Below, piece by piece: positions 35,169 to 47,265 of a stretch of 64,000 bases of DNA (position 1 is its first letter; the number at the start of each line of letters is the position of its first letter). A model generated the notes under the pieces. That model was not told where the DNA came from. It did not search any database and saw nothing but the letters and a program-made list of their open reading frames with translations. The stretch comes from Allantophomopsis cytisporea. Its lineage: Eukaryota > Ascomycota > Leotiomycetes > Phacidiales > Phacidiaceae. A program made the position numbers and the translations under genes. The stretch is taken from the NCBI GenBank assembly GCA_024752435.1, contig CP103035.1, forward strand, positions 1,240,001-1,304,000, written 5' to 3'.

Positions 35169-38100
35169 TCGTGAGGAGCAAGAAGCACACATTTGTTGTG
35201 TATGTATATGGATGTATATGCGTATGCAAGCATGAATTAATGGCTATCTTGAGATGAAATGAGATGAGATGAGTGCGCTGTAACATCGTGAGAATTATGT
35301 TGTCATCCTATGTATTGCCGATGGATACTATCATTATGTACACAACTACATACATCATCCTCCACATACAGCTACAGACCAAGTCTCCCATAGGGTTTAT
35401 CAAATCACGGCAACACAACCACCATCACCACCACCAAATAGTCCCATCCGATATTATACCACACCTGAGGTCGCCATGCCATATCCTACCCACCTCGAAC
35501 CCAAACATCCACACCCGCTCAACCTTATCTCAGGTGACACTCGATCTCCCGCACCCCAATCAAATGCAAATTCAAAATCAACTCCACGCAACTTCAAGTC
35601 CATTCGTCACCGCACATCGAACATCCCCCTTTGGTATTCACAGAATCTTTCCATCCACAATTCCAAGTCGGCAAGTCTCCAAACCTCCAATTCCACCTGC
35701 AAAAACTCCATATTCCAGACTCGCATGTCACCCTCACACCTCCTCGATACCGATGGAGATTTGACCGGAGTAATCATCACACATGATCTCACCCCCAGAG
35801 TAATTTCCAACAACACGACAGCGCGCAGTAGACTGCTCCTGCCCGCCCGCCAAGCACCGAGGCCATCTATTCCATACCAACAACACCTACGCAATACAAG
35901 CACATCTACTCCACAGGGCCCTATCCTACCTGCACGCCCGCCCAAGACGCCCCAGGTATGTCGGAAATGAAGCCGAGAGCCTTACGCGGCACAGTCCAGT
36001 GAGTGATGCGCGATCCTGTGTTTGAAGGCACCGTAAAGGATGACGGCCCTTCGGTGCCCCAAGAATAATGCACCGTCCTACCTATTTCCACCATCGTGAA
36101 ATGTCTCGAATGGAATATCTGCGGGACTTGCGTAGACTGGAATCCTGCGGAGGTTGATTCCGGTGTCCGCTTGCTGTAGATAGTTGGGGACGGAGGAAGC
36201 TTGTTGCGTGAGGCTAAGGGGTGGAATGGGCGACATGCTATTTTTGGAGGACGGCGGGGGAGGGAGGCTCTTGTGATGGATTGGTTTCCTTGGAGTAGGT
36301 CGTTCTTATGACTCGTGATGGAGATCTATTGATTTTCAAGTGGCGATGGATAGACATTTGCCGTGGTATTTGTGAATGACAGAGACATCGATTATTCCAT
36401 GGGCTCTATTATTCCCGGAATTATTGAAAAGCTAGGAATATTCAGACATGTTGGTATTCATGACCAGTACCTATGAGTCCCGAGGTATCTGGTACTCGAC
36501 AGGTATGGCATAAGTGTGCGTGATGTCGTTTATGCATTTCAAATGTCCACCGCATATTTTATGCATAACATACGCATCTACCAGCAACACGCTCTAATCC
36601 CAGTCCTAATGCCAAATTCCACAATCCTTAAAAACAAGTAAGCATCAGGCGTTGAAACTCAAACACGCTGTTCCATGTGGCAGAAACAAGCCTCAGATAT
36701 CCAGGTGGTACATTACCTTTACCAAGATACCATACTTGCCTGACAGTGTAGTGTTTCTGCCTTAATTATAAAAAGACGAGCGTCGAGTGTCAGGCGAACG
36801 ACACACGTCCCAAAAAGGTTCCCCATACCCACACGATACGGCCCTGGATGGGGACCAAGGGACCGCAAATCTCAATTAGTCACAATCAACTGCGCACGTG
36901 CCATTTGTTCGGTGTCCACTCTGCACACGGCGGCGCACCTCGCCTACTTGCGAGTGACGAATGGGCGGGCGCAAATGGAAGTGCGCAGGGGAAGGTGAAA
37001 TCGAGGCTGAGATGAAAGGGTGACGGAGAATGAATTGGAAGATTGAATCACTTCTCCAAGGTGTTGCAGAGGGAAGGAATGTTGATACCGGAAGGGTGAG
37101 TAGCTGAGGGGCCTGTCCTACTGTCTGGATCCATCACGGAATATTACAACGGATAGGTTAGATACTCCGTCGTCTAGGCTGAAATAGGTGTGAAGAGGTA
37201 GATATTCTGAGATATGATTACCGGCCGGGAGTCGCGCAGCCGCATGCGCATATATATACAAATGTTAGCTGAGGCTTGATAGAAACGTCAAGTGGAAACA
37301 AAAGAGACAAAACTCCGAGGAGAGTTTAATTCCATGAAAATGATGAATTCTGGAGGGAATGCGATTTTTTTGACCGCGTGAGGGCGTTGTCTGTCTATCG
37401 CCTATCATAAGCTAGCTACGCCGTACCTTGCTCTATGGATGATCCAGAAGCGAAATGCGAACACCAACGTATTCGACACGGCACTAGCACTACTTGGGGC
37501 GTCTAATGTCGCTTCGTGGCGGGCGCCGTTGGTTTGGCTCAAGCCACCAAGATAAGAGATTTGACGTCGGGGGAAGGGATAAGGAAGGGGTTTGAATATA
37601 GAATGACTATTGGAATTTGGGAGGGACAGGTATCCCGGGTGGTATGTAAGATGATGAAATGGGATAGGAATCTGGTCAGAGGGTTTGAATTTGTGCTTTC
37701 GAGATTTCGTTATTGCTCTTGCTCTTGCCTGGGGATATATCAAATGTATGATGAGTGCGGTGAACAATGTCGAGGATAGAGGCAGAATAGATAGACGTGA
37801 TTTAGTTTGTCGTGCCCCTTTCATTTGGCCATGACTGCTGTAAATCATACCTCAAGATATCTGCAGATCCTGCAGATTATTCCAGACCTCATCTTGCTCC
37901 CCACCGGAGATGCCCAATTTGCATTCATGTCAAGAGGCACCTATCAACCCGTCAACCTCAGCCTCCGTCCAAAACTTCTCTCCACCAACTCACTCTATCC
38001 CGTCCCAGCTTCCAACAAAAAACGGCCCTCAAGACTCAGTCAGTAAATTCAAAATATCATCATTCCCAAATCCCCTTAACCTCAACCGCCAGTCCACAAG

Positions 38101-39866
38101 TGCCCAAGTGTCCGTTCGCTTCGCCAAATAAACTTCTATCAAAATCTATCGCCATATCTCTGATTCGTCCTCTTAGGAGAAACGGAAGCCATGTGATCCC
38201 CATTATTAATGGTGGGATTAGAGCTCACCACTTTGTGATAGAGTAATCATGTGACATTGTTTTCATCTTCTTTTCTTCCTTGTTCTGCAATAGGTCGGCT
38301 CGAATGATTACTTTCGTTTCTTTCTCGGAGAGAGGGGTGTCAGGACTGATGGTACGTGATGGTTGGTTGATCAAGGTGATTTTGGTGCTGTGCGAATGTT
38401 ACTTTATTTGTGCGTAGGACAGATACTTGCCTCTTGCTTTGCAAGACGGTATGGCAAGATGTGAAGCGCAAACATCGAAAAGTTTAAGAGAATAACGAGT
38501 TGGACGATGCGATGAAATTGAAGTCAGAGGGTGACTGGCACATCATATGGCTAGGAGGTGAAGGAGAACACATTACATTAGCCATGTACACATATTATTA
38601 TCTTCGTTGTATTTACATATTCCATAACATATCTATCAAATTGTCTGGTAAGAAGTCTAGTCGTCCAACTACAACCCCGACACTTTATTAAAAGTGCTGA
38701 TTATTTATTTGCAGTCTGCATCAAGAGAAGTGTGTACTCTCACGATGTCAATTAATAGGAGACTTTGGAACATTTCCCTTGGCATTTTCCTCTCCACAGC
38801 CTCATCAAGGTCTTCATACTGTTCCAATAACCTTGTAATACTCCGTCAATTGGTTATGTTAACGATGCTTATATGAACGACCAGTGGAAGTGATATTCTC
38901 AGAGCTATATCAGATCTCAGTTGACATCCCGAGACTGTTCAGATGTTATAGCAAGTGGTCCGTGAACTTAAAGACATAAAATAGCCAATGAATTAACGCG
39001 TTTGCCTCACAGTTGATGTAGATAGGTAGACTAGATTACTTGATGAACCCAGAAGATTTGACGTTTCCTGGCAATCCTAAGACTATACATTAAGCTCCAG
39101 AATTAACGTTAAGGTACTAGGATCTGGGGAATCTCAACCGATGACAAGTCATGAGGCAAAGGGCACAGATAAGTGCATGAATCGAAATTGAAGCTTTAGA
39201 TCTAAGATGAGTCCGGGTCATCAACCCTACATATGCACTTGAAGTCTCTCTCAAGAATCCGCTCACTGCCACATCGTAATAGGTACGTAAACTATAGGCG
39301 GAGGAAGAAGCACAAAAGAGGTTTCATCAATCCACATTCCGTAATGTTAAGCCGTTAAACACCGGTGTTTAGGAACTCCTTATCAAGTCGAGTCGAGCAC
39401 GATTTGAGCATCCCTTCGTCACTTCGTCATAGCAATGGTGGGATATCAGACCGTGTAAGTAGCTAATGCGATGGTTCTATAAGATCATACAAAATGATGC
39501 CCATGAGTCTAAGATCATCAGCACGATTCTCAAATTTGGTGACAAAGCCTAATCACTAGTAGGTTGAGGTTTGCAAAATAAAAATTCGTCATTCTTTCTT
39601 CAACTCTCCTCAACACCATGTATGTAACCCTTTTCTCTCTAGAACATTTACTTTGTATACTTTCTCTAATCAGCATAAACATCAGGTCAAAGAAAATCCC
39701 CAGTCTATCTCGCAAATCAGCTACCCCTATCTCGTAGCCTCACTCCAACACCAATAAAATTACAATACATGCACTTCATCCATAAAAATATCACAATTCA
39801 ACTGCTTCTAAGTATATCAAAAGAGCCACTAAGGCATTGCTATATCTAATCTAATAATATATCTTT

Positions 39867-40933
39867 CTATAGCTTCTTGTCGAGCTTAAACTTATAGTCC
39901 TGCAAGCCAGTGATACCAACATTGACCTTAAATAGACCACCACCATACTTAGCGCTCTCAGGATACTTCTCGGGGTCCTCTTCAGCGGCGGTAGTGATCC
40001 AGAGCTCCTCGCCAACGAACGCTGGGCACGTGACACATCGAGTAGGCAAGGAGATTTCACCAACAATCTTTCCTTCTGGGCTGATACGAAGGACGCGGCC
40101 TTGACCATAGACGCACTGCCAGATGTAACCATCACGGTCCATCTTGAAACCATCTGGGTCACCCTCGCCTTCCAACGTCCAGAAAGTGCGTTTGTTGCTG
40201 ACGGCTCCAGTGGTGGCATCAAAGTCATATGCATAAATATTCTTGTCGGTACTGTGGGTAAAGTAAAGGGTTTTATGGTCTCTACTCCAGCCGATGCCAT
40301 TAGGAATAGTGAGTCCTTCCGTAATGATTGTTCTAGAGAGGTCGGAGTCGAAGCGGAAAAGTGTGCCTGCAATGCATGAGTTCTATACTTCCGAACTTAT
40401 ATAGAAACCAATGTCCAAATTAAACACCCAGCATCTTTTATCTTCCAAACATACTCTCTCTTGTTGAAGGCGAATTCATGGAGGAGGGGGAGGGGATATC
40501 ACTAACCTTCAGACTGCGGCTCTCCAACCCAGAAATCATTCATCGTGCCGATCCAGAATCTGCCTTGAGGATCCACAGCACCATCGTTACTCCTCAGTCT
40601 CTCATCCCTCTCATTACTATCGTAGAACCTCTTCAGATACTCATACTTCTCCGTCTTCCTGTCAAACACAGCAATACCACTCTTTCCACCAATGAGAATC
40701 TTCTCCTTAGAATCAATGCCCTCAATATCCGCCGTAACACCAACGGGCATATCCAACTGCACAGTCTTCAAGCTCTCCGGACCAGCGGCAAGATCGATCA
40801 CGTGCAGATGTCTCTTCTTAATATCGACAAAGCGCAGCCTGTTGTTCTCGCGCTCGTAATAAGGCGCCTCACCGAGGCCGCAATGGAGATTGAGGTATGG
40901 TTCAGTGATGGTCCATTTTTGAATCTCGGCCAT
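39867..40933 (-). CDS. SMP-30/gluconolactonase/regucalcin-like protein
   Basis: Two exons, 40507..40933 and 39867..40366, with a 140-base intron, long for this window; 308 residues. The six-bladed SMP-30 propeller landmarks are present: a metal-binding Glu in LGEAPYY near the start, RSNDGAVDPQGRFWIGTM, then IPNGIGWS (Asn) and GDPDGFKMD (Asp). These give the usual Glu/Asn/Asn/Asp metal site. Such enzymes hydrolyse sugar lactones with a divalent metal in the cytosol. The exact lactone cannot be read. Length is standard and no residue of the metal site appears lost. Confidence 0.9.
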
Positions 40934-41509
40934 GATGAAAGAGCTTTGCGACCGTTTGGTTTGCAGAGAGTTGTTCGAGAAAGGGAGAGAGGAATTGATA
41001 TAGGCTAAGTGATATACAACGTTCCAGGGGGTTCTGTGCGGCTATTTGAATGTTGCGGCTGATTTACCTGGCCTTCATCAGTCTCGGTGTTCCGTTGAGG
41101 TCATTTGGCTATTGTGGGTCGGCGCTTGGCACCCGCGGGGCAAGGGATTTGCACCACGGCTGGATATGCTACAATGGGCCGCGAAAGGTTTCCGTACGAT
41201 CCGCAAGTATCAAAATCATCTAAAGTTGACCCCGGATTCTGTGTATGCAGATAACTCAACAGCAAGAATGAAGGCTTAATCGATAATTGCAAGCACACCA
41301 TTTGATCTGTACGAAGCTATATTGCATAGTTATAGATATCGATAGTCTGTCTGTATAGTGGTGGGGATGCAACGAGCAATGACCAGATGAGAGAACACGT
41401 GCGATTGAGTGCTGCGGCTATCTTAAGGTAGGTAATGCGGCTCTTCCAGAGTCCGGTGACCAGGTTCTGGAAATCGCCAAAACCTGTATATATTTGAAAA
41501 GAGTAGCCT

Positions 41510-41960
41510 TTCTCCTTTGGGACTGCTCTATAGCGCTTTTGTATTGTTTTTGCTAGATCTTAAGAATTTATTCTTCAAGCTCATTCGATACCCTGAGAGC
41601 TTCCCTAATAATGGTTGTGAATACTTCTGGGTCATTCCGTCGAAGAAGATCAGGATTATTCTCATTGAACCGCTCTCCTTAAATGGTAAAAGTTCTTGAT
41701 GGGGTTCAGATCAGGGAACAGGGGCAATTCTATTACTTCAAACCTCTTGTTCTAAAGGTGTCTCGTACAATCCGATTGTAGAGCCTCGAGCACGTTCTAG
41801 ATCTGTTTAACAGATGCTACTTGGTAAGCCTGACCTCATTCGACAGCAAAATGCAGCTCATAACATAATACAATGCCGACACTCAAGGCATTCTTAGCCC
41901 AATAAGGCGCTTATTGTAAATAAAGGTCTCTTGACTGCTATTTAGAGGCATCAACTACTC
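41510..41960 (-). pseudogene. Tc1/mariner transposase relict (C-terminal part)
   Basis: On the minus strand, 41690-41730 translates to LFPDLNPIKNFYHL, matching the conserved (W/F)PxQSPDLNPIENLW block around the last catalytic acidic residue of Tc1/mariner transposases. It is followed after a stop and frameshift by NNPDLLRRNDPEVF, the usual next block. Stops and frameshifts are frequent and no terminal inverted repeats were found. This is an old, inactive fragment of a cut-and-paste transposon. AT-rich composition would fit repeat-induced point mutation, but this was not tested. Confidence 0.7.
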
Positions 41961-42849
41961 CATATCTAACTTCTGCAAAATACCCACCGCGTACCAACAC
42001 CTCCCGCGGCGCATGATGAACTCTTCTTTCGAAGTCACAATCCCATCACCAGAACCCTGCCGAGACTGCAGAACAGTCCAAGCTTATTCTTTAAGCTACT
42101 GTCCACGTGCCGAGGAGCTGTGATCTTCAAAGAATATCCTAAAAGCAACGTATTAGGTGTCTCGGAAAGGGCGAAAGAAAAATTGTGCTTAATTTTGTAG
42201 CTGCTGAGGCGCACGCTATGGCGTTCACGGCGTAGCTGGTAAGTGGATGTTGTTCACTTCAGCACAAGAAGGATAATTTTCGAGAACAGCGGTGGAAATG
42301 TTGTTTCGTAGTATTGGCACCAGGGTGTTATGTAAGAACTTTGTGAGCGATATGCATGGTCTTGGCTGCTTAAGAGTGAGTCGTAGCTGTGGGCGCTGGA
42401 AGGAAGATGGAGTGAAGATGGCCGCGAAATCCATGTCGTAGACCATCTAGACGAGCTGATCCACCCTCCTCAATTGACCCCTCTCACGTATGTATGAACT
42501 GTAAATACATATAGAGTACAGCGAACGGAAGGATCAATCAGAAGATCTTTCGGACTAAGGTATTCTTTGACAAGTTCCTTAGGGTTCGCTTCCTACTCTA
42601 CTCAAGGGCCTATAATTGACCATCCTTTTCAGTCAATCGAGCAGTTGACTGAATTGAACAAAGCATCTATATTCGGGTGAGCATGCCGCGTTGTATGTAG
42701 CTGTATTCGGAATCAGTCATGAACTGATCATTTTACCGACCTCAAAATACTCACTGGCGTGAAGGCGACTTTTCCATTTGTAGGCTTCGGCCGAAATTGC
42801 AGCACTCAGAATAGCTGTCATGAGCTAAAATTGTCTCTCTGCCCACAGA

Positions 42850-43340
42850 ACTCCTGCTTGGAGATGGGTTGGCCCCAGCGGCGCGCCTCTTCCCGAGTAG
42901 GAGAGTGCGTAATGTCCCACTAGATAGAGCCTCAATCGCTTATCCATGTTAATCAAAGAACTCCTCCGCGACTCTCCGCCCCCTCGAATGTATCAACAAC
43001 TTCATCAATATCGTTACTAAATTCACTCATGAAGTATACTTGGGATCTTCGGAATAAGATGATCACGCCTTTTGAGTTGTAGAAAAATACGTTATGCATT
43101 CGAATAGCTTCTCGGACATTCACAGCAGTCCATGTCTCTGATGGTAGTTTGTTCTTAGATGGAGTCCACCACCACACCCGAGATTAGATGCTGGTCAAGG
43201 CTTCTCTCCTCTTCGGTTGTTGACCCACGCCGTCGTGGGTCGACGACGACTCCGCGCTATCAATCGTTACCCCCTGGCTCATATGTAGCAAGGCCAGAAA
43301 GAAAGACATTCGAGTCCATAAGCAGCTTGGTCAATAACGG
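42850..43340 (-). pseudogene. decayed coding sequence, family unknown
   Basis: Three protein-like stretches follow each other on the minus strand, separated by stops or frame changes: one ending LSGLATYEPGGND near 43270, one ending DTFEGAESRGGVL near 42953, and one with THSPTREEARRWGQPI near 42890. Amino-acid composition looks genuine, but no splice pattern joins them into one open frame. This suggests a dead gene or mobile element. I cannot name the family. Confidence 0.35.
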
Positions 43341-43576
43341 TTTGTGTGTATTCTCTTCATGTTAAAGCAAAAGGCAATCCACACCTTCACTGCTCTGATT
43401 TCTCTTGTTCAGCATCGCTCTCATCAACGTTCATTGTCATTCTTTCCATAGCCTTTGTGCTACAGTCACTCTTTAGAATACCATCGATCATCAACGTCTA
43501 ATCACTTCCAATTATCCATCACCCATCTCTTTTAGTTTTTATCTTAACCTTTCAATAAATCAACACATCAGTCAAC

Positions 43577-44172
43577 ATGAAGTTCTCCGCCATCGCCGCT
43601 TTCTCTACCTTTGTGCTCTGCGCCCAGGCTGCTATGACAGCCACTGAGCTCGCTGACTCTCTCTCCGTCTTGGCTAGCAAGACCTATGCTCTTCGCCCAA
43701 TCGTCCAATCTATTAACGGCACTGTCGCCAGCGAAACTCACATCTCCCAAGGCCCAATTCTCGTATGTTCCTAAAACGCTCAGCTCTTACAAACCGAAAC
43801 TAACTCCCACAGGATGTGATCATGGGATTCGAGGACCTCTGCAGCACCATGCTTGCCAACATCCCATCCATGTCGCACACCGACAACTTCACTGATGAGG
43901 ACGATGAGAACCTCATCCTCACCCAATATGATGACTTCGTCCAGGGAACCGAGGAGCTCCTCGACGCCCTCAAGCTTAAGGCCACCCTCATTAACTCTGT
44001 CATCGGTTCGATCATTACTGGAACCACCAAGTACCTCGCCGGTGTCGAGCTCGCCTACCTCTCCAACGTTGTTGCCCTCATCCCAGACTTCGACACCCAG
44101 ACTCACTACCAGAAGAACCTTGTTGAGCAGCATTTCACCCTTACCGAGGCCGCTTTCGATGCTCAACAGTAA
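43577..44172 (+). CDS. hsbA: HsbA-type hydrophobic-surface-binding secreted protein
   Basis: Two exons, 43577..43762 and 43813..44172, with a 50-base intron; 181 residues. Residues 1-19 are a signal peptide (MKFSAIAAFSTF, then CAQAA). The mature part is helical and acidic, matching the HsbA domain: LADSLSVLASKT, a glycosylation site in INGT, and the late IITGTTKYLAGVELAY helix. HsbA of Aspergillus binds hydrophobic surfaces and recruits a cutinase/lipase; family members are secreted and often induced on plant or plastic surfaces. Long opposite-strand frames here are shadows. Promoter details were not resolved. Confidence 0.85.
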
Positions 44173-45247
44173 ACGCTATATGATTAGAAGAATCCCTCAT
44201 ACTATGGGCATTCTCACTCTCGTGCAGCAGTTTGGAGTTCTATTATTTGGAGCGGGTGGGTGTTTGTGTTGGCGATATCTCAGGGTCTGGTTTGGAGCAC
44301 AGAACAATTTCTTGGTAAAAGCGTAGCCCGGTCGGTGGTTTGAAGGACTTTCTGTTTGTGAAGAATTTCCGGGTTATCTATTTTGGCATAGCGACGGCGA
44401 ATGTACTATAATCATAATTCTATGAATGTAAAGCATAGCTGTCTTTCTGGCTTGTAAAAGATGACATTTTTTGGTCCTTAAATCCATAATCGTTTTTGAT
44501 ATGACAATTGATGTGTTTCTAGGACTGTTACACTACTGTGATCCTCAGATGTGGGGAAAAAGCTTGTTGACTAGAGGATCAGCTTGGAATACGAGGTGAA
44601 GGCTTACTCAAGCTCTACTTTCACACGGCCCATAAAGCTTCTTGTAGGTAGGTAGGTATTGGCTTGTCACGTCAGTTTGACTTTCAAGCGATCGACTGCC
44701 GAATACGAGAACACCTCAACTACACATCTTCGCTAATAAATAAGAGGAATCTAGAAAAGAACCATAGTCGATGTAAGAGGATTCTTCAGTACTCTGATTT
44801 CAAAGACGAAGATAACGTTGAGATTTGTATTATTGAGAACGGCACTGCCACGCTAGACTAAATCCGGCTCTATTTCACAATATGTTTCTGTTATTTTGTT
44901 CTAATTTTGGGTCTTGTTTGTATCTCTGCCACTTCGTGATTCTGCTCATGAACACGCGTTTTAAATGTTCTATATGCCAGTATCGGAGTTCGTGATTTTG
45001 TAAAGGCAGATCATACTATTCCCTGGTCAAATCCATATCTATTTAATATTGAAAAACTCATCAAGATTAGCCCTCTATTAGCAGAAGATCCTGCATAGTA
45101 ACGGAACTGGTGCTATAACTTCGATTGAGGTCTAAGTCTAACGTTCTGTCATTAAGCTTGTGTGAACTTGAGTAGCAGGGAGTTAAGGTAGTCCAGTACT
45201 TCGCAGGCGGCTTACCTATATTCCAGTAGCGCGAGGCTGAAATTAAT
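44173..45247. other. intergenic, no gene seen
   Basis: About 1.1 kb between two plus-strand genes. AT-rich; a GTAG repeat (TAGGTAGGTAGGT) lies at about 44645. No coding signal was recognised. Confidence 0.5.
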
Positions 45248-46702
45248 ATGTCAGCCTCGTATGAATTTCTATCTACTGCGTCACTGACAACATCGACAGT
45301 GATAAATTCATGTCAGCAAATACATCTGTCGAGCTCAATGAGACCACTATGTCGACCAATCAGGCGTTCCCAATTGGGACTGTTGAGATATCCCAGATCA
45401 CAGCATCGACGTATACTTACCCTCGCTATTGAAACTTCTTGTGACGATACATCTGTCGCCATCCTCGAAAAAGATAAATACAATAAAGCTACACTTCATT
45501 TTCATTCGAAGGTTACAGCCGATAATCGAATATACCAGGGTATTCATCCAGTCGTCGCACTTGAATCCCACCAAAGTAGTCTTGCCAAGCTTATTACCAA
45601 AGCTCTTTCAAGCCTTCCAGTTCAACGATCAGCAATAGCACATCTAGGAAATTCGTTACTTACTGCTGGAAAAGATGGAGTACAGCCAAGGAAGAAGCCA
45701 GATTTTGTCACGGTTACTAGAGGGCCTGGAATGAGAGCACCTCTTGCTGCTGGATTGGATACTGCAAAAGGATTAGCTGTAGCATGGCAGGTTCCTTTAC
45801 TTGCAGTACATCATATGCAAGCGCATGCATTAACACCTCGACTTGTCTCAGCTCTTGAGAATGAGGTTGAATCCTTAGAGCCAGAATTCCCTTTCTTAAC
45901 GCTGCTGGTTTCAGGCGGTCATACGATGCTTGTCCACTCGAAAGCGTTGTGCGACCATAAAATTCTGGCTAGCACTAGCGATTTGGCTATTGGAGACCTT
46001 GTTGACAAATGTGCTCGAGATATTCTACCACCGCATGTACTTGAAGCTGGAGCCACAGTGATGTATGGGCCTCTTCTTGAAAAGTTCGCCTTTGCAAACG
46101 GTCCAGAAGATTATCATTATACGGCACCAGCATCGAGGAAAGAGGACCTAGAGGTTAAGGAGACTGGATTTGACTGGGCCATTACCCCACCATTAGCTTT
46201 TGTAAAAAGAGGAAGAAAGACTGATTCCATGGAATACTCCTTTTCGGGAATTGGAAGCGCTGTCAAGCGAGTCATTGAGGCGAAGCCTGTTATCGCAGAT
46301 GAAGAGCGTAGAGTATTAGCTCGGGAGACTATGCGAACTGCGTTCGAACACATCATATCAAGGTTATTGTTTGGACTACAAACAGAGGAGTTGCAAAATA
46401 TCAACACAGTTGTAGTCTCGGGGGGCGTAGCTTCGAACCAGTACCTGAAACACATGCTTCGAGCCATTCTCGATAAGAGAGGTTTTGAGCATGTAAGAGT
46501 ATTGTTTCCACCACCTAGTCTCTGTACAGATAACGCAGCTATGATTGCATGGACTGGCATAGAGATGTGGGAAGCTGGCTGGAGAAGTAGCCTAGAGTGC
46601 TTGGCTCGTTCGAAGTGGGCTCTCGATCCTGAAGCAGAAGATGGTGGAATCCTTGGTGTCGACGGCTGGATTAACACCAATGACCTAAAAGAAATAAGTT
46701 GA
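45248..46702 (+). CDS. QRI7: mitochondrial tRNA t6A synthase Qri7
   Basis: A single exon of 484 residues from the first Met; Met31 (45338) is an alternative start. Either start gives a basic, Arg/Ser-rich presequence (PIRRSQLGLLRYPRSQHRR) before the conserved core, which fits mitochondrial import. The Kae1/TsaD core starts at LAIETSCDDTSVAIL (59-73). The metal-site histidines H189 and H193 sit in HHMQAHALTPRL. VSGGHTML and the late LCTDNAAMIAW (metal Asp) follow. Qri7 transfers threonylcarbamoyl to A37 of mitochondrial ANN-reading tRNAs, with Sua5 supplying the substrate. The presequence separates it from cytosolic Kae1. Confidence 0.93.
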   Translation: MSASYEFLSTASLTTSTVINSCQQIHLSSSMRPLCRPIRRSQLGLLRYPRSQHRRILTLAIETSCDDTSVAILEKDKYNKATLHFHSKVTADNRIYQGIHPVVALESHQSSLAKLITKALSSLPVQRSAIAHLGNSLLTAGKDGVQPRKKPDFVTVTRGPGMRAPLAAGLDTAKGLAVAWQVPLLAVHHMQAHALTPRLVSALENEVESLEPEFPFLTLLVSGGHTMLVHSKALCDHKILASTSDLAIGDLVDKCARDILPPHVLEAGATVMYGPLLEKFAFANGPEDYHYTAPASRKEDLEVKETGFDWAITPPLAFVKRGRKTDSMEYSFSGIGSAVKRVIEAKPVIADEERRVLARETMRTAFEHIISRLLFGLQTEELQNINTVVVSGGVASNQYLKHMLRAILDKRGFEHVRVLFPPPSLCTDNAAMIAWTGIEMWEAGWRSSLECLARSKWALDPEAEDGGILGVDGWINTNDLKEIS

Positions 46703-47265
46703 GATGATATCCTTAGTCTATATGATCATAAAGTCATCTGGAAAATTTCTCTCATTGATACATAAAGAATTTATGCGTCGATATTCTGCTATCACTACAA
46801 TGTGTAATCGTTCTTCTTAAACATTGAGAAGTCTTTACAGAATCATTACTACATGGTTCGAGATCAAATAAGAACCTACCGTTGACTTTGCCCATATACA
46901 AAACCGAATCGGCAAGGTTGATGGGGCCACTCAGTCTATATGTCAATGTTTGCACAAGATCCAGATTATAAGCTAAGATCTCCATAATTACTAGACAGAG
47001 AGAGTATGTAATCGCAAAAATTCATCTCGCGTCAGTTTACAAGGACATACAAACAGCTTGATGATACAAAACAGCCTCCAGTGCTGAATTTCATGGTGTT
47101 CGCCATATCCAGCAGAATCAATAGATTGTGAAGCGGAACACAGGCTCTGCTCATATGAACATAACACAATTTTCAGGCCCCTTTCCAAAACACACTCTTG
47201 GCCTACATGTATGACTAAGAGTCATAGCTATGACCAACTTCCTGCGATAAAATCTCCATATTCAT
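46703..47265. other. intergenic, convergent gene ends
   Basis: About 560 bases between the QRI7 and peroxisomal carrier stops. No coding signal was recognised. Confidence 0.5.

Larger units (their letters stand above)
30579..39866. other. long gene-free region with microsatellites
   Basis: About 9.3 kb with no protein I can support. The left 1.3 kb is the ammonium permease promoter/5' UTR. The rest carries many short tandem repeats and low-complexity patches, with moderate-length frames (33.5, 34.1-34.8, 35.3-36.0, 37.4-38.2 kb) that have compositionally biased, non-conserved translations. A long non-coding transcript or a heavily diverged gene cannot be excluded. Confidence 0.55.
40934..43576. 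other. intergenic region with decayed elements
   Basis: About 2.6 kb holding the Tc1/mariner relict and a second decayed coding stretch, annotated separately. Otherwise no gene. The last 200 bases are pyrimidine-rich and act as the HsbA-type gene's promoter/5' UTR. Confidence 0.5.

Noticed and set aside
35273..35970. Two overlapping 163-164-residue plus-strand frames
   Set aside because: Translations are Ser/Pro/His/Asn-rich, overlap in different frames and show no conserved motif; probably chance frames in C/A-rich DNA.
43222..43241. Short GACCCACG/CGTGGGTC hairpin
   Set aside because: Only an 8-bp stem in intergenic decayed DNA, without a partner feature; not worth calling a terminator in a eukaryote.
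43780..44166. 128-residue Gly/Glu/Val-rich minus-strand frame
   Set aside because: Antisense shadow of the HsbA-type gene's second exon.
46117..46680. 187-residue minus-strand frame
   Set aside because: Antisense of the conserved QRI7 C-terminal domain.
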